NCBI RefSeq assembly: GCF_014269395.1
Contig: NZ_JACOGK010000007.1
Span: 1-64,000, forward strand
Origin: Megasphaera hominis
Lineage (GTDB): Bacteria > Bacillota > Negativicutes > Veillonellales > Megasphaeraceae
DNA length: 64,000 bases
Reading direction: 5' to 3'
Part shown: positions 50,874 to 62,581 of the stretch, piece by piece
How positions within the stretch are numbered: position 1 is the first letter of the stretch
Layout: every line of letters starts with the position of its first letter
Made by a program: the position numbers and the translations under genes
The notes under the pieces: generated by a model
What the model was told of the DNA's origin: nothing
Database searches by the model: none
What the model saw: the letters and a program-made list of their open reading frames with translations, nothing else

Positions 50874-52256
50874 TTATTTTCCCAAACAAAAACGGCTGAA
50901 TATTTCTTCTACAATATCGGCATGAACCGTTTCCCCCGTAATGGATCCCAAAAGGTCCCAGGCTTCGCGAATATCGACGACCGCACAATCGAGAGGCATG
51001 CCGGCGGCCAGGGATTCCTGGGCCCGTGTCAAGGCGGCTGCACTTTGCCGCACCAGCTCGATATGCCGCGTATTGGTCAGGAGGGCACTTTGGCCGTCCA
51101 TCAGGCCGTGAGCCAGGACTTCCTGGAGCAGTCGCTCTTTTAATGCATCCATACCGGCTCCTGTATTGGCTGAAATAGGACATACAGGGAAGCCGTAGTC
51201 CGTCAGGTCAGAGACGGTCACTTCTTTTTGCAGGTCTTCTTTATTTAAGACGATAATGGCTTTTTTGCCCTTTACCGAGGCGAGGATCTGACGGTCTTCT
51301 TCCGTCAGGGCCCGGGAGCCGTCAATGACTACCATGACGATATCGGCGCGGTCCAAATACTTCCGGGCCCGGTCAACACCTATCTTTTCTACAGTATCTT
51401 CCGTTTGCCTGATGCCGGCTGTATCGACGAGACAAACAGGTACGCCCTGGAGGACAATCCATTCTTCCAGTACGTCCCGCGTCGTTCCCGGTACATCTGT
51501 AACGATGGCCCGTTCTTCCTGCAAAAAGCGGTTCAGGAGGCTCGATTTCCCGGCATTGGGCACGCCGGCAATGGCTGCCACGACGCCATCGCGGATCATT
51601 TTGCCACTTTGGGAGTTTTCCAGCATGGCCTGGATTTTCTCCTGCATCGTCTGCAGGGCTGCACTTACATCAGGTACGACAATATCTTCCAAATCTTCTT
51701 CCGGGTAATCAATCATGACTTCCAGGCGCGTAATCAGTTCGGTCAGTTCCTGACGCACAGACCGGACGGCCTGGGAAAGGCGGCCCTCCAGCTGGCTTAC
51801 GGCACTGGTAAGACCGGCTTTGCTTTTCGCCTGAATGACATCCATCACGGCCTCTGCCTGGGCCAGGTCAATACGGCCGTTGACAAAGGCCCGTTCCGTA
51901 AACTCACCGGGATTGGCCAGGCGGGCGCCTTGACGCAAAATAAGCGCTAAAATAGCAGACAAGGACTGACGGCCGCCATGACATTGGATTTCGAGTACAT
52001 CCTCAGCCGTATAGGAATGAGGGCCCTTCATGATCAGGGCCAATACTTCATCTATGCAATGGCCTTGTTCATCGACAATAGTGCCGTATTGGATAGACCG
52101 GTCCCGTCTCTCGCCTAAGGGAGTTTGGGACTGGCTGTGAAAGATACGGTCACCCAGGGTATATGCGTCAGGACCGCTAATGCGGATGGCGCCGATCCCG
52201 CTTTCACCTAAGGGCGTCGTAATAGCCGCAATCGTATCTGTTGCATCGTAGAGCAT
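50874..52256 (-). CDS. mnmE: tRNA modification GTPase MnmE
   Basis: A 460-residue protein: N-terminal folate-binding domain, helical domain with an inserted G domain (GVPNAGKSSLLN, DVPGTTRD, DTAGIRQT, LNKED) and the C-terminal FCLGK with the essential Cys. Partner of MnmG. The start is ATG 52256 (AAGGAGG ten bases upstream); a TTG at 52277 overlaps that site. Confidence 0.96.
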   Translation of the reverse strand: MLYDATDTIAAITTPLGESGIGAIRISGPDAYTLGDRIFHSQSQTPLGERRDRSIQYGTIVDEQGHCIDEVLALIMKGPHSYTAEDVLEIQCHGGRQSLSAILALILRQGARLANPGEFTERAFVNGRIDLAQAEAVMDVIQAKSKAGLTSAVSQLEGRLSQAVRSVRQELTELITRLEVMIDYPEEDLEDIVVPDVSAALQTMQEKIQAMLENSQSGKMIRDGVVAAIAGVPNAGKSSLLNRFLQEERAIVTDVPGTTRDVLEEWIVLQGVPVCLVDTAGIRQTEDTVEKIGVDRARKYLDRADIVMVVIDGSRALTEEDRQILASVKGKKAIIVLNKEDLQKEVTVSDLTDYGFPVCPISANTGAGMDALKERLLQEVLAHGLMDGQSALLTNTRHIELVRQSAAALTRAQESLAAGMPLDCAVVDIREAWDLLGSITGETVHADIVEEIFSRFCLGK

Positions 52257-52275
52257 AGGAAGAGTTCCTCCTTTC

Positions 52276-52308
52276 AAAAAAACCCGGTGCCAGCACCGGG
52301 TTTTTTTG
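52276..52308. terminator. Terminator after jag
   Basis: Perfect stem AACCCGGTGC/GCACCGGGTT (52281-52290, 52293-52302) with a two-base centre and T/A runs, just before the mnmE ribosome binding site; probably reduces readthrough from jag. Confidence 0.85.
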
Positions 52309-52325
52309 CAGGTGTTAGCCTGCGT

Positions 52326-53174
52326 TTATTCTGCGTAATAAATGACTACATGACGGTAAGGATCCTGTCCTTCACTTTCCGTCCGGACGTGTTCCTTATC
52401 CTGCAGTGCCACGTGAATGATCTTGCGTTCATACCCGTTCATCGGTTCTAAAACTACTTTATCGCCTTTTTTCTTAATACGCCCGGAAAGGCGTACAGCC
52501 AGCTGTTTTAACGTTTCTTCACGGCGATGGCGGTAATTTTCTACATCGAGCATGACAAAATGACGGCCTTCATGACTCTGATTAATCGTCAGATTCGTCA
52601 GATACTGCAGCGCATCCAGCGTTTGTCCGTGCTTACCGATGAGAATGCCCAGATTTTTCCCGTGCAAGTGGAGGACAATCTTGTCCGGCTTGATCATCTT
52701 TTCGATCATCACTTGCAGGCCCATATTGGCAAGGACTTCCTGTAAGAAGCGTTTTGCCTGAGCGGCGGCTTCTTCCGCTGTGTATACGGGTTTCGTTTCT
52801 TCTGTATCGGCAAGGGCTACAGCCGGTGCTGCTTCCGGTGTGTTAGCAACAGCAGGTGCTGTCGTTTCCGGAGCCGTAGCGGCAGGAGCCACTTCTTTTT
52901 CTTCTATAACTGCTTTGCTGTCTTCTTTTTCAACAGCAGGCACAGGTACTTCCTGTGCGGCAGCCGCCTCTTCTTGCTGACGGAAGAGCACATGGGCTGC
53001 TTCTTTCTTAGCCGTTACCCGTACTTGGGCAGGCTTGCTGCCAAGACCGAGAAAACCGCTTTTCGGTTCAGCTAATACTTCGACATCAGCTTCATCACGG
53101 GTTAATCCCAATTGAACCAGGCCAGAGCGGACGGCATCTTCGATCGTTTTGCCTGTAGCTTCTACACTGTTCAT
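52326..53174 (-). CDS. jag: RNA-binding protein Jag/KhpB
   Basis: A 282-residue protein: Jag-N domain (about 1-50, ATGKTIEDAVRSGLVQLG and KSGFLGLGSKPA), a long Ala/Glu/Val-rich linker (about 65-130), KH domain (LHLHGKNLGILIGKHGQTLDAL, in part) and R3H domain (PMNGYERKIIHVAL). In Gram-positive relatives it binds RNA with KhpA and affects envelope growth. It overlaps yidC by four bases. Confidence 0.93.
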   Translation of the reverse strand: MNSVEATGKTIEDAVRSGLVQLGLTRDEADVEVLAEPKSGFLGLGSKPAQVRVTAKKEAAHVLFRQQEEAAAAQEVPVPAVEKEDSKAVIEEKEVAPAATAPETTAPAVANTPEAAPAVALADTEETKPVYTAEEAAAQAKRFLQEVLANMGLQVMIEKMIKPDKIVLHLHGKNLGILIGKHGQTLDALQYLTNLTINQSHEGRHFVMLDVENYRHRREETLKQLAVRLSGRIKKKGDKVVLEPMNGYERKIIHVALQDKEHVRTESEGQDPYRHVVIYYAE

Positions 53175-53863
53175 GCATTAGCTCCTTTCTTTTTGCCGCG
53201 GAACATGATGAGTTGCTGTACCCACTGGAATACGTTGGAAACGACCCAGTAAATAACAAGACCGCTAGGGAAGCTGATGCTGATCCAGCCGATGAAGAGA
53301 GGCATGACGATCTGCATGATTTTCTGCTGTTTTGCCTGCGCATCATTCATCGCTACCTGCGTACCGCTCATCTGCTTTTGAATGCCAAAGGTAGAAATAG
53401 CGGAAAGGATAGGCATGATATACGTCGGATCGGCAGCACCCAGGCTGGGCATCCATAAAAAGCTTTCGTATGCCGGATCATAGGGATAGGCCCGCAGGGC
53501 ATAGAAAATAGAAATCAGGAAGGGCATCTGAATGATGATCGGCAGGCATCCGGAAAAGGGGCTGACCTTTTCTTCCTTATATAACTTCTGCAGGGCTGCC
53601 TGCATTTTTGCCTGGTCGCCTTTGTATTTCTTTTGCAATTCCTTGATCTTCGGCTGTATTTTCTGCATGCCTTCCATGGAATGGATCTGTTTTGCCGTTA
53701 AAGGCGCCAGAATCAGCTTGATGATGATCGTCAATAAAATAATTGCAATGCCATAGCTCGGGTAACCAATCATATGGGTGAAGGCATAACAATAATCGAG
53801 GCAGACGGACATGAAACCTGTTAATATATCCATAATTCCGCTAAAAAAGCTCAATAAACTCAA
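53171..53863 (-). CDS. yidC: Membrane protein insertase YidC (SpoIIIJ type)
   Basis: A short YidC/Oxa1 protein of about 230 residues with five helices. Conserved: GIAIILLTIIIKLILAPL, the cytoplasmic helical hairpin MQKIQPKIKELQKKYKGD, and PFSGCLPIIIQMPFLISIFYAL. It lacks the large periplasmic domain of proteobacterial YidC. The start is uncertain: TTG 53863 touches the AGGAG site, TTG 53854 is nine bases away and ATG 53833 is also possible. Confidence 0.92.
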   Translation of the reverse strand: MSLLSFFSGIMDILTGFMSVCLDYCYAFTHMIGYPSYGIAIILLTIIIKLILAPLTAKQIHSMEGMQKIQPKIKELQKKYKGDQAKMQAALQKLYKEEKVSPFSGCLPIIIQMPFLISIFYALRAYPYDPAYESFLWMPSLGAADPTYIMPILSAISTFGIQKQMSGTQVAMNDAQAKQQKIMQIVMPLFIGWISISFPSGLVIYWVVSNVFQWVQQLIMFRGKKKGANA

Positions 53864-53922
53864 CTCCTGTCGAATAAAAAGGATAAAAAATCAGACAGCC
53901 TCTTTTTCATCTGTCTAATTTA

Positions 53923-54132
53923 TTAAGGTACAGGATCGTAACCTCCCTTATGGAAAGGATGGCATTTTAAAATGCGCTTTACTGCCAGATAACCGCCTTT
54001 CAAGGCACCGTATTTCTGTACAGCTTCCAAGGCATAGGCGGAGCACGTAGGGTAAAAACGGCAACATGGCAGCCGTAGCGGAGATACACATACCTGATAA
54101 AAACGTATTACGAAAATGAAGAGTGCTTTCAT
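53923..54132 (-). CDS. yidD: Membrane protein insertion efficiency factor YidD
   Basis: A 69-residue protein with the complete family pattern [35 protein letters not shown] and [13 protein letters not shown]. It associates with the membrane and helps YidC-dependent insertion. The start is ATG 54132, which overlaps the rnpA stop (ATGA), so translation is coupled. Confidence 0.94.
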   Translation of the reverse strand: MKALFIFVIRFYQVCVSPLRLPCCRFYPTCSAYALEAVQKYGALKGGYLAVKRILKCHPFHKGGYDPVP

Positions 54133-54488
54133 TGCATTCGCTTCTTCCATATATTGGCCCGGCGAAATAGCTGGAGGATACTTTTTTCAGCTTCTTTATA
54201 TCCTACATCTTTTAAATAGCTGCGTCCGATTAATACGACATCATAGCCGTCCTGCAGGGAATCCTGATGCAAGCGGTAGACTTCCTTCATTAACCGGCGA
54301 CAGCGGTTGCGTTCTACAGCACAGCCGATCTTTTTCCCTGTAACAAAACCGATGCGTGACGGCTGTTTTGGGGAACGGGGCAATACGTATAAAACGACCA
54401 AGCGATTTACGAAAGATTTACCGCGGCGGTAGACAAGCTGATATTCCCGGTTCTTACGCAACCGCTTTTCTTTATTTAATTCATACAT
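54129..54488 (-). CDS. rnpA: Ribonuclease P protein component
   Basis: A 119-residue basic protein with the RNR signature [16 protein letters not shown] and N-terminal [17 protein letters not shown]. It is the protein subunit of RNase P for tRNA 5' processing. Located between rpmH and yidD as in nearly all bacteria. Confidence 0.95.
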   Translation of the reverse strand: MYELNKEKRLRKNREYQLVYRRGKSFVNRLVVLYVLPRSPKQPSRIGFVTGKKIGCAVERNRCRRLMKEVYRLHQDSLQDGYDVVLIGRSYLKDVGYKEAEKSILQLFRRANIWKKRMQ

Positions 54489-54514
54489 CGTAAGTTCCTA
54501 AGCTGTAATTCCTA

Positions 54515-54568
54515 AAAATTACAGATGAACAGAAAAATTCCTCTGGGGAACTTTTCTGTTCATCTGAA
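54515..54568 (-). terminator. Hairpin between rpmH and rnpA
   Basis: Long stem CAGATGAACAGAAAA/TTTTCTGTTCATCTG (54522-54536 and 54552-54566) with T-rich flank; probably attenuates readthrough from rpmH to rnpA, as often seen where L34 is needed in excess. Confidence 0.75.
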
Positions 54569-54572
54569 AAAA

Positions 54573-54707
54573 TTAAGCAGAAAGCTTCTTTCTGCCTTTC
54601 ATGCGGCGTTTTTTCAAAACCATGCGGCCACCTTTAGTCTTCATTCTTTCACGGAAGCCATGGGTTCTTTTTTTCCACAGTTCGTTCGGCTGATATGTCT
54701 GTTTCAA
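54573..54707 (-). CDS. rpmH: 50S ribosomal protein L34
   Basis: A 44-residue, highly basic protein with the family sequence [17 protein letters not shown], then [15 protein letters not shown]. The start is a TTG at 54707, seven bases after AAGGAGGTG; ATG-only gene finding would miss it or extend it wrongly. Confidence 0.95.
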   Translation of the reverse strand: MKQTYQPNELWKKRTHGFRERMKTKGGRMVLKKRRMKGRKKLSA

Positions 54708-54846
54708 TGTAGACACCTCCTTCGTATCGATACAACGTATATAGAATTTACACCATAACAGTGTAATTATAGACAATCCGACTGCTCATGTCAATCATTT
54801 CCGCTTACATTTTATTTTTTCCGGTCTTGCATGAGGCGAAAAAAAG

Positions 54847-55078
54847 TTATCCACAGCCCTGTGTACAAGTAAAAACACAAGTTCTATTTGTGTATTATCC
54901 ACTTTTGATGTACAATGTCAATGTGATCTTCGGGAAGATATTCACCTAGTTATCCACAAGTTATCCACAAAATGTGGATAACTTCCATCATGTCGGAAAT
55001 TCGATATTCATCGGCTTTCCGCTTTTTTCAGCCCTATTTTACCCACTTTATCCACAAGGGATTATAAACATATCCACA
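54847..55078. other. oriC: oriC part 1: DnaA-box cluster upstream of dnaA
   Basis: DnaA boxes TTATCCACA at 54847-54855, 54950-54958, 54961-54969, 55048-55056 and, inverted, 54973-54981; near matches at 54895-54903 and 55070-55078. Three boxes between 54950 and 54981 are almost continuous. The region 54708-55097 has no gene and also holds the rpmH and dnaA promoter regions. Confidence 0.92.
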
Positions 55079-55097
55079 AGAGGAAGGAATGCATGAC

Positions 55098-56615
55098 ATG
55101 GCAAGCATGGATCTGACATCACTTTGGCTGGGAATCCTGGCTAAAATCCAGCAGGAAATACCTCCACAAATTTATGACAACTGGTTTGAAACAGCCCTAA
55201 TTCCCTATACGTATGAGAACGATACACTGACTCTCGATACGACAGGCCTCTTTATTTGCAAATTTATCAGCAAAAAATATACAGGTCTCCTGGAAAATGC
55301 AGCTTCCCAGGTAACGGGAAAAGCGACAACGGTCCGGCTGATCTATAGCAGTGAAGGCGAAGAAGAAGCCATTGTCAGTACAGCTGCCGAAAAAACGACG
55401 AACGAACTGTTACAAGAAACGCAGGCTATAGACGAGCCAAAATTACAGCCGGAAGAAGCTGAACCACCGGTAGATCCGCCGCTTACGCCAACGCTTGAAA
55501 TCGTCAAACCGGAGCTCCTCGTACAGGATGCCCTGCCGTTGACGCCACCGCCCAAAGCAGACGTCAAGCCACTTACGACAGCTGATGAATTAAACAGCAA
55601 TTATACCTTTGAAACGTTTATCGTCGGCAACAGCAACCGCATTGCCCATGCGGCAGCCCTTTCCATTGCCGAAGCACCAGCCCAGAAATATAATCCTTTC
55701 TTTATATATGGCGGCTCCGGCCTCGGTAAAACCCACCTCATGCAGGCTATTGGCCACCGCATTCGTGAAAACTTCCCTAACATGGTCCTGCGCTGCATTA
55801 CCAGTGAAGACTTTGCCAACGAGCTGATCCAATCCATTCAGGATAAAAGCTCGGAAAGTTTCCGCCAGCGCTACCGCAATGTAGACGTACTGCTCGTCGA
55901 TGATATCCAGTTTCTCGAAAATAAGGAACACACACAGGAAGAGTTTTTCCATACCTTCAACAAGCTCTACCAGGACCATAAACAAATGGTATTTACCAGC
56001 GACCGTCCGCCTCAGGATATCAAAAAAATGGAAGACCGCCTGCGGTCCCGCTTCCAAGGCGGCATGGTCACCAGCATCGACCCGCCGGATCTGGAAACAC
56101 GTACGGCGATCCTGCGCAGCCGCGCCGAAGCCGAACATATCGAATTCCAAAAGGAAGCCATCGATTATATTGCTTCAAACGTCAGTGAAAATATCCGTGA
56201 GCTCGAAGGCGCCTTCGTCCGCGTCACACTCCTGGCCTCGCAGGCCCATACCCCCATTACACTGGAGCTGACCCAAAAGGCCTTACAGGACCTGGTGAAA
56301 ACCAATAATAAAAAGAAGTATATTACAATAGATGAAATTACACGGACTGTCTGCCAGTTCTATAAAGTAAAGTATGAAGATCTGATGAGCAAGAAAAAGA
56401 CGAAGTCCATCGTTATTCCCCGCCAGATTGCCATGTACCTTTGCCGGGAATTGACAGAAAATACCTTTCCACATATTGGTACAGCCTTTAGCGGCAGGGA
56501 CCATACGACAGTTATGCACGCCTGCAATAAAGTATCCGATGAAATTAAAAGCAACGAAAGCTTCCGTAAGATGATCGAACAGTTAAAGACACAAATTACA
56601 GGCGTGGATAAGTAG
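55098..56615 (+). CDS. dnaA: Chromosomal replication initiator DnaA
   Basis: A 505-residue initiator: domain I ([22 protein letters not shown]), a long Pro/Glu-rich linker (about 90-160), AAA+ domain with Walker [13 protein letters not shown] and Walker [10 protein letters not shown], and domain IV with [14 protein letters not shown]. It opens oriC. ATG 55098 is preferred because AGGAAGGA directly abuts ATG 55089, but the latter (three residues longer) is possible. DnaA boxes on both sides allow autoregulation. Confidence 0.97.
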   Translation: MASMDLTSLWLGILAKIQQEIPPQIYDNWFETALIPYTYENDTLTLDTTGLFICKFISKKYTGLLENAASQVTGKATTVRLIYSSEGEEEAIVSTAAEKTTNELLQETQAIDEPKLQPEEAEPPVDPPLTPTLEIVKPELLVQDALPLTPPPKADVKPLTTADELNSNYTFETFIVGNSNRIAHAAALSIAEAPAQKYNPFFIYGGSGLGKTHLMQAIGHRIRENFPNMVLRCITSEDFANELIQSIQDKSSESFRQRYRNVDVLLVDDIQFLENKEHTQEEFFHTFNKLYQDHKQMVFTSDRPPQDIKKMEDRLRSRFQGGMVTSIDPPDLETRTAILRSRAEAEHIEFQKEAIDYIASNVSENIRELEGAFVRVTLLASQAHTPITLELTQKALQDLVKTNNKKKYITIDEITRTVCQFYKVKYEDLMSKKKTKSIVIPRQIAMYLCRELTENTFPHIGTAFSGRDHTTVMHACNKVSDEIKSNESFRKMIEQLKTQITGVDK

Positions 56616-56625
56616 GCGCACACAA

Positions 56626-56783
56626 TGTGGATAACTGAAAAGTTTTCCACAAGCTCCGAAAAACGGTGGAAATGTGGATAGATAATCTCTGGTTATCCAC
56701 AATTTATACACACCTGTGGATAGCTGAAAATACAGGGGTTTAAGCACTTATACACAATTGCACAGCGCCTATTACTATTATTA
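56626..56783. other. oriC: oriC part 2: DnaA boxes and DnaA-trio unwinding element
   Basis: Between dnaA and dnaN: boxes TGTGGATAA (56626-56634), TTATCCACA (56693-56701) and near matches at 56673-56681, 56704-56712, 56715-56723 and 56748-56756. The last box is followed by a short GC block (GCGCC) and CTATTACTATTATTA (56769-56783), which on the other strand reads TAA TAA TAG TAA TAG, five consecutive DnaA-trios. This is the order of the basal unwinding system of Bacillus, so strand opening is expected here. Confidence 0.88.
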
Positions 56784-56836
56784 CGATCTTTTACTCTTTC
56801 TCAATTAAACTCACCACAGTAGAAAAGGGGACAACC

Positions 56837-57952
56837 ATGAAACTGAAACTCAAAAAGGAAGACCTCAACAAAGGCCTCCAGGCCGTACATAGAATAGCTC
56901 AGCTTAGCAATACGGAACTCCACACACAATCAGGGTTCCTTATTAAAGCAGTCAGTGAACATATCGAATTTCAAGCCAACGGCTTCGACATGGCAATTCG
57001 CATTCATGTACCCGGAATCATCGAAGAAAAGGGAGAAGCATATATAGCTAATCCCTATCTTACAGAACTGACACGTCGCCTGCCAGGAGACGAAATCGAA
57101 ATGATCAAACAAAACGGCGACACACAGCTCCTTTTAAAGGGAGGCAAACTGAAATTCGAATGCCTGACAATCAACCCGGATGACTTTTCTGAAGTAGACG
57201 TGGTCAATTCCGGACAGGTACAATTCACGACAGACAGCATTACTTTAAAAGATTTAATCGAACACACCGCTTTTGCCTGCTCGACAGACACAGTACGCCC
57301 TATCTTCTCCGGCACCTACCTGGACGTATCCGGTACGACAATCAATATGGTCGCTACAGATACACACCGCCTGGCCTACAAATCAGCCAGCCTGGAAAAA
57401 CCGGTCGATCAGCCCTTCAAGGCCGTCATTCCCAGCCGCCTCTTAGCCGAAATTTCCCGTCACTTGCCGACAGATATTCCGGAAATGGTCGATATCATTT
57501 TGCTGCGTAATTCCCTGGCCGTAACCTTTACCAACGTATATATGAAGACGCGCCTCATCGAAGGGGAATTCCCCGACTACCATCGCGTCATTCCCAGCCA
57601 GTTTTCCTGTGTCGCCACGGTCAACCGCCAGGAATTTACGAATGCCGTCGAACGGGCCTCCCTCATCGCTAAAGATGCGGGCTACAATGTCATCGATTTT
57701 ATGGTCACCAATGAAAGCATCAATATGACCAGCCAGAACCCGGATTACGGTACCATTGCCGACAGCGTTCCCTGCCAGGCCATAGGGGATCCCCTCCATA
57801 TCGCTTTGAACGGAAAGCTTCTTCTCGACCTCCTGAAACATTGTGAAGCCGACGACGTCGTCTTGAAATTAGGCGAAAACAAACCGGTACTGGTACAAAA
57901 CAAAGATGATAATAATTGTTTATTTGTCGTAACACCTATGAGGACAAAATGA
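56837..57952 (+). CDS. dnaN: DNA polymerase III sliding clamp
   Basis: A 371-residue beta clamp of three similar domains; features include MKLKLKKEDLNKGLQAV, FSGTYLDVSGTTINMVATDTHRLA (in part: VATDTHRLAYKSA), VIPSRLLAEI and the C-terminal VVTPMRTK. It tethers polymerase III to DNA. Its stop overlaps the start of yaaA (ATGA). Confidence 0.97.
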   Translation: MKLKLKKEDLNKGLQAVHRIAQLSNTELHTQSGFLIKAVSEHIEFQANGFDMAIRIHVPGIIEEKGEAYIANPYLTELTRRLPGDEIEMIKQNGDTQLLLKGGKLKFECLTINPDDFSEVDVVNSGQVQFTTDSITLKDLIEHTAFACSTDTVRPIFSGTYLDVSGTTINMVATDTHRLAYKSASLEKPVDQPFKAVIPSRLLAEISRHLPTDIPEMVDIILLRNSLAVTFTNVYMKTRLIEGEFPDYHRVIPSQFSCVATVNRQEFTNAVERASLIAKDAGYNVIDFMVTNESINMTSQNPDYGTIADSVPCQAIGDPLHIALNGKLLLDLLKHCEADDVVLKLGENKPVLVQNKDDNNCLFVVTPMRTK

Positions 57953-58167
57953 TAAAAAATATTAAAATAAAAACAGATATGATTCAGTTAGACCAACTTT
58001 TAAAATTAGCCGATGTGATTGCCACGGGCGGCCAGATCCGCATGTTTTTGGATGCTAAGAAAATCTTTGTCAATGGCGAACTGTGCCAGGTAAAAAGAAA
58101 GCAGCTCCATGACGGCGATGTCGTAGAAGTAAAGGGCTGTGGCACCTACCGGGTATGCGGAGAATAA
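57949..58167 (+). CDS. yaaA: S4-domain RNA-binding protein YaaA
   Basis: A 72-residue S4 protein: IQLDQLLKLADVIATGGQ, KIFVNGELCQVKRKQLHDGDVVEV (in part: FVNGELCQVKRKQL). The family is conserved between dnaN and recF in Firmicutes and probably binds structured RNA or the ribosome. The start is ATG 57949, coupled to dnaN; the longer frame (57916) is inside dnaN. Confidence 0.93.
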   Translation: MIKNIKIKTDMIQLDQLLKLADVIATGGQIRMFLDAKKIFVNGELCQVKRKQLHDGDVVEVKGCGTYRVCGE

Positions 58168-58170
58168 GCT

Positions 58171-59265
58171 ATGCAGATACATCAGATTCGTTTACATAAC
58201 TATCGCAATTATGAAGCAGAGTGCGTTTCCTTTCCGGCATCTATCGTCATTTTGTATGGAAAAAACGGACAAGGAAAAACGAATCTTTTGGAAGCCCTGT
58301 ATATGGCCAGCTTTGGCAAATCCTACCGGGGCCTGCAGGATGCGGATCTCATCCGCTTTCAGGCCCAGGAGGCCAGTATCATCCTCTCTTTTACACGCAA
58401 CCAGGTTGCCCAGCAGATTAAAATCATCCTTTCCCATACAGCAAAAAAAGAACTCTGGATCAATGAAACGAAGGTACCCCAGCGGGAGCTCATCGGCACG
58501 CTGAATGAAGTCATTTTTTCGCCGGAGGATCTGCAGCTGATCAAAGCCGGACCGGCCCTGCGCCGCCGCTTTCTGGACCGGGAAATATCCCAGGTCAGTT
58601 CCGTCTATTGCCGCACCCTGCTGCGGTATAACCGGGCTATAGCCCAGCGCAACCTGTTGTTAAAAAAGATGAAATACGAAGGGCCCTTATCGTTAGAAGA
58701 ATGGGACCGGCAAATTGCCGGCCTGGCTGCCGACATAACGGCACGCCGTCTCGATGCGCTCCATAAAATAGGCTTTCTGGCCGGCGTCATTCACAAACGG
58801 ATCAGCAGTGGGGAAATACTGGCCCTGGCTTACGAACAGCCCTATGGCGACGGCCAGGGAAACGTGGCAGATGCAGCCTGGTTTTATGAGAAATTGCAGA
58901 CCCATTTACAGCAGGATATCTACCATATGTCTACGTCTGTAGGTCCCCATCGTGACGATTTGGTGTTTACCGCCAACGGAGCTGATCTGAAAAAATTTGG
59001 CTCTCAAGGCCAGCAGCGTACAGCTGTATTATCATTAGAATTGGCTGAACTGGAATATATTAAATCGGAAACCGGTGAATATCCGGTCTTACTCTTAGAC
59101 GACGTCATGAGCGAACTGGACAGCAGTCGCAGACAGGCCTTACTGGCCTTCGTCCGGGGCCGGATCCAGACCTTTATTACGACGACCGAGCCGGATTTAT
59201 TCCGTTCCATGGAAGGCTGCTCTTTCATCCGGATTGAGCAGGGAAAGGTGGCTGCCTATGACTGA
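58171..59265 (+). CDS. recF: DNA repair and recombination protein RecF
   Basis: A 364-residue SMC-like ATPase: Walker A YGKNGQGKTNLLEAL, signature region FGSQGQQRTAVLSLELAE, Walker B VLLLDDVMSELD. It helps RecO/RecR load RecA at gaps. It overlaps the next gene by eight bases. Confidence 0.96.
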   Translation: MQIHQIRLHNYRNYEAECVSFPASIVILYGKNGQGKTNLLEALYMASFGKSYRGLQDADLIRFQAQEASIILSFTRNQVAQQIKIILSHTAKKELWINETKVPQRELIGTLNEVIFSPEDLQLIKAGPALRRRFLDREISQVSSVYCRTLLRYNRAIAQRNLLLKKMKYEGPLSLEEWDRQIAGLAADITARRLDALHKIGFLAGVIHKRISSGEILALAYEQPYGDGQGNVADAAWFYEKLQTHLQQDIYHMSTSVGPHRDDLVFTANGADLKKFGSQGQQRTAVLSLELAELEYIKSETGEYPVLLLDDVMSELDSSRRQALLAFVRGRIQTFITTTEPDLFRSMEGCSFIRIEQGKVAAYD

Positions 59266-60196
59266 ACGAAAAGGCAACTTATCCCAGGCCGGACAGAGTA
59301 TTCCCACAGTACTAGAAAAATACAAGCTCTTATATCCCTTGCGCTTTTACATGGCTAAGCGGGATTGGGAACAGATAGTCGGCAAACAAGTTGCGAAATA
59401 TTCTTATATTAAAGAGATGGATAGACATGAAGTAGTGATAGGCGTTACCAATTCTATTTGGATGAATCAGCTCTTCATTATCCAGCAGGACATACAGGAT
59501 AAATTGAATGCCTATATTGGCACTGACTTTGTGCATTCAGTCCGCTTTGTCAAGGCCGGCCGCAAACCACTGCCGCCGGTTTTCCAGGAAGAAAAGAAAG
59601 AAAACGCACTGCAGAAAAACCTGCATACAGCCATCCGCAATATTGTGCTCAGTGATGAATTTGTCGCAAGTGTCAAGGAGCAGACCGAAGGGATAAAGGA
59701 ACCCCTGCGCAGCAAAATCAGGGCCGCCCGCTATGCCAGTGAAAAGAACCGTCTGGCCCACGAAGCGGCAGGCTACAGGACATGTCCCCAGTGTGGCCGC
59801 TGGCTGGAAGAATGGGAAACGCTGTGTCTCTTTTGCCGGCGCAAGGCCTGGCAGGAAAAGATACGCTGGGCCTATTCGATCCTAAAAGAACAGCCCTGGC
59901 TGACGCTGGCACAATTTGGCGAGGCCGGCAACGTGGCTATCAATAAAGAAGTAGAAGACGTCTATAATGAGGTACGCCGGGACTGCATTTATAAACTCAT
60001 AGACAAGATTTACCATGATACAGATACGCCAGTGGATGATATTTTACTCACCCTGTACATTACGCGTAAGACACCGTCAGAGCTGACGGATGATCTGATC
60101 CGCAATTTAACGAACAGGTACCGGAAAAAAGAGAACAAAGGAAAAGAAGAAGGGAAGAACCATGTATCTGCACATCGGCGGCAGCCAGATGATTGA
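59258..60196 (+). CDS. DciA-type (DUF721) protein with zinc ribbon
   Basis: A 312-residue protein. The N-terminal domain (about 10-100: LRFYMAKRDWEQIVGKQVAKYS, partly, and VIGVTNSIWMNQLFII) is the DUF721 domain of DciA, a loader of the DnaB helicase. A linker follows, then a CPQCGRWLEEWETLCLFC zinc ribbon (about 180-197) and an all-helical C-terminal part not seen in short DciA proteins. The start is ATG 59258 inside the recF end. Location between recF and gyrB in the origin block fits a replication role. It overlaps remB by 35 bases. Confidence 0.78.
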   Translation: MTERKGNLSQAGQSIPTVLEKYKLLYPLRFYMAKRDWEQIVGKQVAKYSYIKEMDRHEVVIGVTNSIWMNQLFIIQQDIQDKLNAYIGTDFVHSVRFVKAGRKPLPPVFQEEKKENALQKNLHTAIRNIVLSDEFVASVKEQTEGIKEPLRSKIRAARYASEKNRLAHEAAGYRTCPQCGRWLEEWETLCLFCRRKAWQEKIRWAYSILKEQPWLTLAQFGEAGNVAINKEVEDVYNEVRRDCIYKLIDKIYHDTDTPVDDILLTLYITRKTPSELTDDLIRNLTNRYRKKENKGKEEGKNHVSAHRRQPDD

Positions 60197-60410
60197 TGTA
60201 CGGCATATCGTCGCCTTTTTTCATCGTGATCCCGGCCGTACAGGCAAGGCCAACCCCGTTACGTCGTATCATTTGCCTTACCGGCTGGCGGACCCGCAAC
60301 ATGGGGCACACGTACGCAGCTATGTCCTGACGGATGAAGCCATTTATGGCTCTCCTCTGGCAGTACAGACACTGGTCCGGCGCTATGAAGCGCTGCTGAG
60401 TGTGGAATGA
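60162..60410 (+). CDS. remB: RemB-like DUF370 protein
   Basis: An 82-residue protein starting MYLHIGGSQMIDVRHIVAFF, the DUF370/RemB pattern; RemB (YaaB) of Bacillus lies at the same position before gyrB and is linked to matrix gene regulation. The function here is unknown. It starts inside the end of the DciA-like gene. Confidence 0.82.
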   Translation: MYLHIGGSQMIDVRHIVAFFHRDPGRTGKANPVTSYHLPYRLADPQHGAHVRSYVLTDEAIYGSPLAVQTLVRRYEALLSVE

Positions 60411-60499
60411 ACGGGCAAAATTTGGTATAATAAGATGTTGACACATCTTTTCGTATACAGCACTGTGCAATACATACGGAGAGCTGGACTGTGCAATAG

Positions 60500-62449
<1,950 letters not shown>

Positions 62450-62455
62450 GCCAAT

Positions 62456-62498
62456 AAAAAAGCAGTTTTCCCATAACCTGGGAGAACTGCTTTTTTTA
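62456..62498 (+). terminator. Terminator of gyrB
   Basis: Stem AGCAGTTTTCCCA/TGGGAGAACTGCT (62461-62473, 62479-62491) followed by seven T. Confidence 0.92.
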
Positions 62499-62581
62499 CT
62501 TGTTCCAGATTCATTGCACCTGGACCGGACAGGCTTTATAATGAAAGAGTAAAGGTTAGCTTTAGAAAGGGGGACGAGCCC

